A stretch of 64,000 nt of DNA, taken from Calonectria ilicicola. Its lineage: Eukaryota; Ascomycota; Sordariomycetes; Hypocreales; Nectriaceae. Below the pieces are notes generated by a model. That model saw nothing but the letters and a program-made list of their open reading frames with translations, was not told the DNA's origin and did not search any database. The stretch is from NCBI GenBank assembly GCA_020809705.1, contig CP085825.1:3224001-3288000 (forward strand), in the 5' to 3' direction. Shown here piece by piece: positions 58,301 through 64,000 of this stretch. A program made the position numbers and the translations under genes. The first letter of the stretch is position 1; each line of letters begins with the position of its first letter.

Positions 58301-59658
58301 AGGCTGGGGAAGGGCTGTTCAGTTCTGAGCAAAATAGAAATGGGATATTCCTCAATTTCTAATTTGCGAGAAAAGTCCTCTGTATACATATGCCAGTGAT
58401 GCAATAAATCAAACCCGTCGAGTGAGGCATCAAGGGGCGCGTCTTTTTGGAAAAACTTTCGCGCAGCCTTGTTGGGAAACGTCACACTGCCATCCTTCCA
58501 CATAGCAAGAATAGGCATTTGAGTATTGTTGAGCAAGGCATCTTTCATTAGTAGCATCTTCTGGAGGAAGGAAGGTGTGCTGGATTGAGAGGCAACGGAT
58601 GGCGGGCCCATTGGAGGGAATGGACTTGATGACATGGTAACCACGCCGGGACTATGGAAAGAAGGCGAGTTGGAATCTCGACTAGAGGACACTGATGAAG
58701 GGTTGGAATGAGCGATGGTCCGACGCTCGGCAGCTTCGAGAATACTGGGCCGCGCTACCGATTTCTTTGTGGTTGCAAGCGAGGATGGCGGCGACTGAGT
58801 ACTCGTGAATGTCAAGGTGTAAAAGGTCTGTCGATCTTCCAGCTCCCATATAGTAATGATCATTTTGGCAAAGATCTGGTATTCAGATGCTTTGGTCCGA
58901 TATCGATCATCGAAAGTTGTTCTGCATATACCCTTGCGAGAAATCACCACTTCGACTATGGCGTCCTGGGTCTGGCGCGGGGAAGAATCCTGGTACTGGT
59001 CCGGGCTGAGCATAGAGCCCGTCGTAGGTGTAGCATCACCGCCGGCCTGAGACTGAGTCTGGGTGTCTTTAGGGCAGGATCGAACGCCCATTTCATCCAC
59101 TAGCGAATCTAGAAATGCCTCCCATGTCACCCACACAGGGCGACCGTCTTGCAACATGTCGATGCCGACTTGGGAGAGTGTTTGGCCCCGCAAGCGCTCA
59201 ATGGTGGCTGAGGCATCCTCCTCATCGGCATCTTCGGTGACGATGCCTAGCATACGACCCATGGCCTCGTTGGCTAGGACAACAGTCTTCAGGTTGTTCA
59301 AGACCAGAGTTGGTACAGGGAGATACTGCAAGGCGGAGAAGGCAAGTTGAGCGGGTGAAATGCTGGGCATAGCCAGGCGGAACGGACTTTGAGAAGGCGA
59401 TCGGGAGCCAGGTCTAAGAGGGTCTCTGAGGAAGCGACCTCCAAGCAACCGAGGACTCCCATCTTGTCGGCTGGCGTCATGAGCCAAGTCGGCTGCCGCT
59501 CTTGGCTTGGTGGGATCGGTGCCAGTGATCAAAGGGCCCTGGTTCGGGCTGGGATGAGAATCGGAGCGGCTCGCCGGGGAAGACGCATTATAGACAGCGG
59601 GTGCGGGCCTCAAAGCTCGGGACTGGCTGCTTGAACGAGGCTGGTCGGGAGAGATCAT
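55387..59658 (-). CDS. Hybrid histidine kinase with multiple PAS domains and receiver
   Basis: Two-component sensor that autophosphorylates on His and passes phosphate to its own receiver, then to a Ypd1-type phosphotransfer protein. Four exons, 57816-59658, 57432-57761, 56220-57381 and 55387-56167 (introns of 54, 50 and 52 bp), give 1,371 aa. PAS-like regions occur at about 98-180, 365-500, 505-617 (clear PAS_3 with ICETVPQMVWTTTPDGMADF and WFGACTD) and 628-720. The H-box FLANMSHEIRTPITGVL has phospho-His about 805; ATPase boxes are LLTNSIKFTTQG, VEDTGIGI and FGGTGLGLTICK. The receiver has VVEDN, Asp about 1160 in DIILMDVQMP, MTASAIQ and YLPKPVRG. No transmembrane helix is seen, so it is probably a soluble sensor of redox, light or ligand. 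It does not have the HAMP repeats of Nik1 nor the phytochrome domains, and its exact fungal HK class is left open. Confidence 0.94.
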
Positions 59659-62600
59659 GTCGGGCCCTCGCCGTTACCAATCATGGAGAGGGATGTATCT
59701 GTGTTGAAATCGGGAGAGTTCGATCGAGGAGAAGAGCACAGGTAGGATATTGACGTTGGCCGTGTCAACCTGGGGCTCGAGCGAAACAGGCCTCTCAGAC
59801 CCGAAGGACCGGGAACCGACGGCAGAGGCAGGGTGAACTACCACAGAACGGAGCAGCGCGAGATGGGAATGAACATGGCGTTAAGGTCTGGTGGAAGAAA
59901 GAAAGACCGGTAGTCGGGCAGCTCGGCGAAGGATGTGGTGCTTCTGGATGCGGCTCCAACGGAATTAGACTTTGGGAGGGGAGAGAGGTTTGATGAAGGC
60001 GGCTTCTGCGCAACGTGAGACAGGTCGACGCGGAACGAGACAGCGGGAAGCGGTCTTGGAAACAGAGCAAGATGTAGGAAAATGCAGGAGGGAGATTAGC
60101 GAGGCACGGGAGCTGGAGAGGATCAATGGCCGGCAGAAGAGGTTGTTGGATCGAGGTTGCGAGGGTGGGTGAGGGCGAGGGCGTGGGTGGTAGTAGTAGT
60201 AGTAGTAGAGACTGGATGCTAAAGTGGAGGAGGAGGGTCTGATCTGCGGCGAGCCAAGCTAAGCCCAAGAACAGGAACAAGGCCAACGGGAGAGGGCATC
60301 AATGACCAGAGCCAGGGACCAAGCATGAAGGCCAGAGCCGAGCCAGAGCTAGAGAAACATGTGGAAGGGGGCGATTTGAGACGGATCAAAGTATGTTGGT
60401 GTCGTACCGCGCCGAAGTAGACGGGCGGGCGACGAGTGCTGCTGTATAGACGAGCGTGCAGCCTGTACGGAATACGGTCCAGGACATGAAGTGGAGGATG
60501 ATGGGGGAGGGGGGAGGGGTGTGGAAGAGCTAGCGCGTGCTAGTGGTGTGCGTGGCATGGTGTGGTGTACGGCTTTAGGCCCGAGTCTCTGAGATGCAGA
60601 GAGATGGGTGACGGGGGGGATGGGACCCTGAATTGACTGCTTTACTGGAGCTGAGACGCCGTGGGGCTTGATACGTCCGCCCAGCAGTGCTCATGGGCGG
60701 GGCCTTGGGGCCGTACAGGGGTTGGACTGGGGGAGCATCGTCTAACTCACGTTCTTTTCAGTTGGAGGTGTGGCTCGCTGACGGGTCTTGGGGACGGGCG
60801 GGGGCCTGTTAACCCTTCCAGGGCTGGGTACCTCAAGTTGGCAGTCGCTGGGGCGAGCAACTCTGGGGCCGGGATGGGTATGTACATGCGTCGTCCACAT
60901 GTACGAGTGCCGATCTAGAATGCGACCACGATTGCGAGACTTGGTTTTCGTCTTTTTTTCAGCCTTTCATCATCATTATTGGAATTGAGGGGATTCAATG
61001 ACGAATGGTTCAAAAGGGACAAACAGGACAAGACGAATAAGCAGCAGAGGTTTAGACTAGGGGTAAATTGAATAGGTGCTACTGCCCTGGGCAGAGCAGC
61101 GCTTTTGGAACGGATATACGACCTGGCACTACTACACAGCGTGTCGGTGAAAGGCCCAGACTGTCAGCGTTGATACCAAAAATGGAGTCACCAACAAAGA
61201 CCCCTAACCCAAGCCAGCGCTGCTGCTGACCTTTGGTTTCAGGGTTTGGCCTGACTTTATCCCGCCTAGGCCAATTCTCCGAGTTGGGTAGTGGGATGGC
61301 GGCGCTGCCCTTGGCCTGGTTTGTCTCTCCATGTTGAGTCCAGACGAACAGCTTTCCAGGAGGGAACGTATCCGCGGCATACCACGTTCAGATGCTCTCA
61401 TGGTTACAGAGGCTGAATATGTGGGCGCGCGACTGTGCATGTGTGTGTGCATGTGCGTGTGCGTGTGTGCACAGCATGTGTTCAAATAGTCCATCCATCC
61501 ATCCAACCAACGGGGGACGGCAAGTTATCACATCCGCCAAGCCGATACAACCATAAGTTGGCTCGTGGACAATGTCTGATGGGTTGGGGCCATGGCTGCC
61601 GTGAATTCTCATCTCCCATCTCCCATCCTGTGATCATCGCCGTGGCGTGCCGCCACCAGCATGGAATAATCTCATCGGGAGGACCAAACGGCGCCAACAC
61701 CCCTTACATATACATGACATAGCAAACGCCTGCTTCCAAGGCAAGGCAAGGCTTTCCCGAAGAAGTGGTCTCCGTCCAGCAGTAGCGCGCGACCGGTGAC
61801 AACCATCACAAGTCTTGGACGGCTTGGCTGCGCTCGCGTTTTCATCAGGAATAGGAATAGCCGTTGCGGCCAACAGCAGTGTCACAGTCGAAGTCGCATG
61901 TCGCATGTCGTAGTGCCACGCCCGCCGACAACCGCCAGCCCAGCCCAGCCCTGCGAGATGGCCAGTGCCCAAGAAGCTTACATGATGCTGATGGTTGTAA
62001 ATGGACAATGGACGACGGATGATGGAAGTATTCGGGTATTGTGCTGGCGTGTTTGAGATACTTGATAATTAGTCCTGCTTCTGTCCCACACAAGCTGCTT
62101 AAGGTAAGTTTTAGCCTGTTGCCAGTGGCAAAAAAACAATGTTGGATCCATTCAACGATCTGCTCTCCCCACCTGCACTTCCGTCTCTCTTTCTGCTCCT
62201 CCATCTAGCATCAGCACACAACACGATCCAGATCGGCACCATGATTTTTTTTCTTGCCTATGCATCTTGGTATTTCCATTTAGTCCGATCTCCTCCAAGC
62301 GCTGATATCATCTAGCAGCTCTGCTCGGGCCACTTCGACCTTTGCCCCAACCCATGTACCTGTGATACGCATTGTGCGTTGCAATCCATTCAACGGTTTC
62401 GCACCCCAAGTACCCCCTACTAAACGGGGAGATGAAGCGCAGATGGGGGACACGCGCAAAAACCACAGTGAACTCAATGGGTCAATCATATTGATCCCAC
62501 GGTCCCAGAGGGGAGTCCACACACACCACCCTCACCCGTCGACCCTGTCGCAACATATGCACGACACAGGAGGGCAAGGGCTCCGCTGGCAAATAGGATG

Positions 62601-64000
62601 TCCTGCCTGCAAAGCACCAGATGAACAAAGGACCCCAAGGTCGAGAACTTCAAGACAGAAAAAGCAAAGCGACATGCTGTAGCGACGGGAGACAAGACCG
62701 GAAATCAAACCCTCCCGCAGGAATGGGACCTTGGGCTGGGAGCTACAATGTTGGAGTCGACCAGGATCAGGCCAATGTCCTTTCAAGAGGGCTGGCTACT
62801 TGGTGGCGATGCCGCCGGCAACGGCCAATAAGCTCGGCTCCGCAAAGCCCTGAGGGGCTCTTTTCAAGTTCCGGTGCTGCGTCGTGGAGCTCTCATGGAG
62901 CTCTCATGGAGCCCTTCATGAGCGCGTTTCAACAGAAAACAACTCTGGACATCGGCCCAGCGTCGATGATCCGCCGAGCACTTGGTCGATGCCAAGCCTG
63001 GAAGCCAAGCTTTTGCGTTCCCACCGAAGACCACCCTAGCTCTGCCAATCCCGGCCGCAGCTTGCGCCAGCCGGTCGCTCACCCTCTCATCATGCTGAAG
63101 CTCCGATGACCCTCTAAGAAACTCGATTACCATGGGCCTGCTCGGGGTCCAGTCTAGGCCCAGGTCCCATCCCGCCATCCCTAGCCTAATGTACACCCCC
63201 AACAATCAAAGCCCAAGGCCCATTTTTTTCTTTTCTCGTTACGACACAGTTCTTCTCCCAATCGATCCAGTCACTCCTCAAGGCAGGAGGACCCTGGAAT
63301 TGCAACCGTTTCGTCTGCCCTTTTTGACCCCTGTCGCTTTGATTCAGGAACACCCTTTTGTACATATCATTTGACCTCGAGAGCAATTACCGACTTATAT
63401 CCCGTTTTCTCCCCAGTCTAAACATACAGGAGCGATTCTCAATACTACAGTACAATTTGAAATTGAAAAGCCGTGGGGTGGAGCCCATCCACTCCCGCAC
63501 CCTTTGAAATGGCGCTGCATTGTGCTCACAACTTCGCCATTGCTCCATCCAAGGGCGTCCTAACTACCGCCTCAAGTGTTTCCATCTGACGTTTGTTTCT
63601 CTAGATTCATCTCGCATCAAACCACCAGTGCTGCCTCGCTGGACCCAATCGCTGTCCAGCACTAATAGTGCCCGAGTGTTGCCTTGCAGATCATCTCCAG
63701 TTTCGATCGGCGCCTTTCCCAAACTCGCAAAGCCACGACGTCATTACAAGTGTGTGCTCAGGTCCACGATCTCATCGCCCGGCCCTGGTCCCCCTCATTC
63801 CCCAGAAGGCCTTGGCTCAGGGCCAAGGATGACGCATGGCGATGTTCAATCTAGGCCGTTTCTGCAGCCTCATTGTCAATGGCACATGCTATTTCTGACG
63901 ATGAAGTCATAGTTCACACACGTACAGGAACGAGACAGGGGTCTCGAGGGGGTATCACGGAATTCAATCAGTCACCGCTCACTACTGACGACGTCTGTCA
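59659..64000. other. Long region upstream of histidine kinase, no gene recognised
   Basis: 4.3 kb to the window edge. The first kilobase is rich in polypurine and GC and probably carries the histidine-kinase leader and promoter, with a (TAG)n run at 60188-60207. A GT-rich microsatellite lies near 61435-61470. Open frames such as 62621-63109 show no domain. The far right could hold the promoter or end of a gene outside the window. Confidence 0.45.

Noticed and set aside
62621..63109. 162-codon open frame near the right end
   Set aside because: No domain, an in-frame composition typical of non-coding DNA, and no splice partner seen.
1..64000. CRISPR arrays, secondary-metabolite cluster or viral insertion
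   Set aside because: No spaced direct repeats of CRISPR type, no PKS/NRPS/terpene genes and no viral proteins were found. The window is ordinary fungal nuclear DNA.

Overview
This window is nuclear DNA of a filamentous ascomycete (Pezizomycotina), most likely a Sordariomycete and plausibly Hypocreales. The basis is the gene content: a NoxA-type NADPH oxidase, a Spa2 polarisome scaffold with two Spa2-homology repeats, a multi-PAS hybrid histidine kinase, a Mug190-type C2/SMP protein and a Kre33 acetyltransferase. Introns are short (mostly 50-85 bp) with GT-AG ends and CTAAC/CTGAC-like branch sites, and promoters are pyrimidine-rich. The species cannot be fixed from the sequence alone. I recognise 18 protein genes and one intron-containing tRNA gene, about one gene per 3.5 kb, separated by several long spacers.

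Layout. 1.4-5.5 kb: mcr1 (mitochondrial NADH-cytochrome b5 reductase) and an Nbp2-like SH3 protein, both on the minus strand. 8.9-21 kb, plus strand: ssu72 (RNA polymerase II CTD phosphatase), spa2 and a JmjN/JmjC protein, with a 228-bp MITE-like element with perfect 34-bp terminal inverted repeats between the last two. 21.6-26.5 kb: a minus-strand type I membrane glycoprotein, a plus-strand tRNA-Leu(AAG) and a minus-strand protein with a duplicated domain (DUF7726-like). 27.8-31.7 kb: the most accessory-looking part, with a dihydrodipicolinate-synthase-family lyase, a small C2H2 zinc-finger gene without an obvious 5' end, and a convergent gene of unknown function whose stop codon lies 7 bp from that of the zinc-finger gene. 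32.3-39.0 kb: three minus-strand housekeeping genes, kre33/NAT10, the mitoribosomal protein mS38 (Cox24-like) and sym1/Mpv17. 40.7-54.7 kb: a four-TM protein (+), noxA (-), an MFS sugar transporter (-) and a mug190-like lipid-transfer/tether protein (+). 55.4-59.7 kb: a 1,371-residue hybrid histidine kinase (-), followed by 4.3 kb without a recognisable gene.

There is no co-directional pathway cluster of the secondary-metabolite kind. The themes are mitochondrial function (mcr1, mS38, sym1), gene expression (ssu72, kre33, JmjC) and polarity, ROS and stress signalling (spa2, noxA, histidine kinase, Nbp2). Three genes start with tiny first exons (17, 23 and 45 nt) that are easy to miss; I rebuilt these models by splice phase and family similarity. 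No clearly new multi-gene system is evident. The best leads are the MITE-like element, the orphan pair at 30-31.7 kb, the JmjN/JmjC protein without reader domains, and splice structures that could act as regulatory switches (ssu72, mS38, mug190-like).
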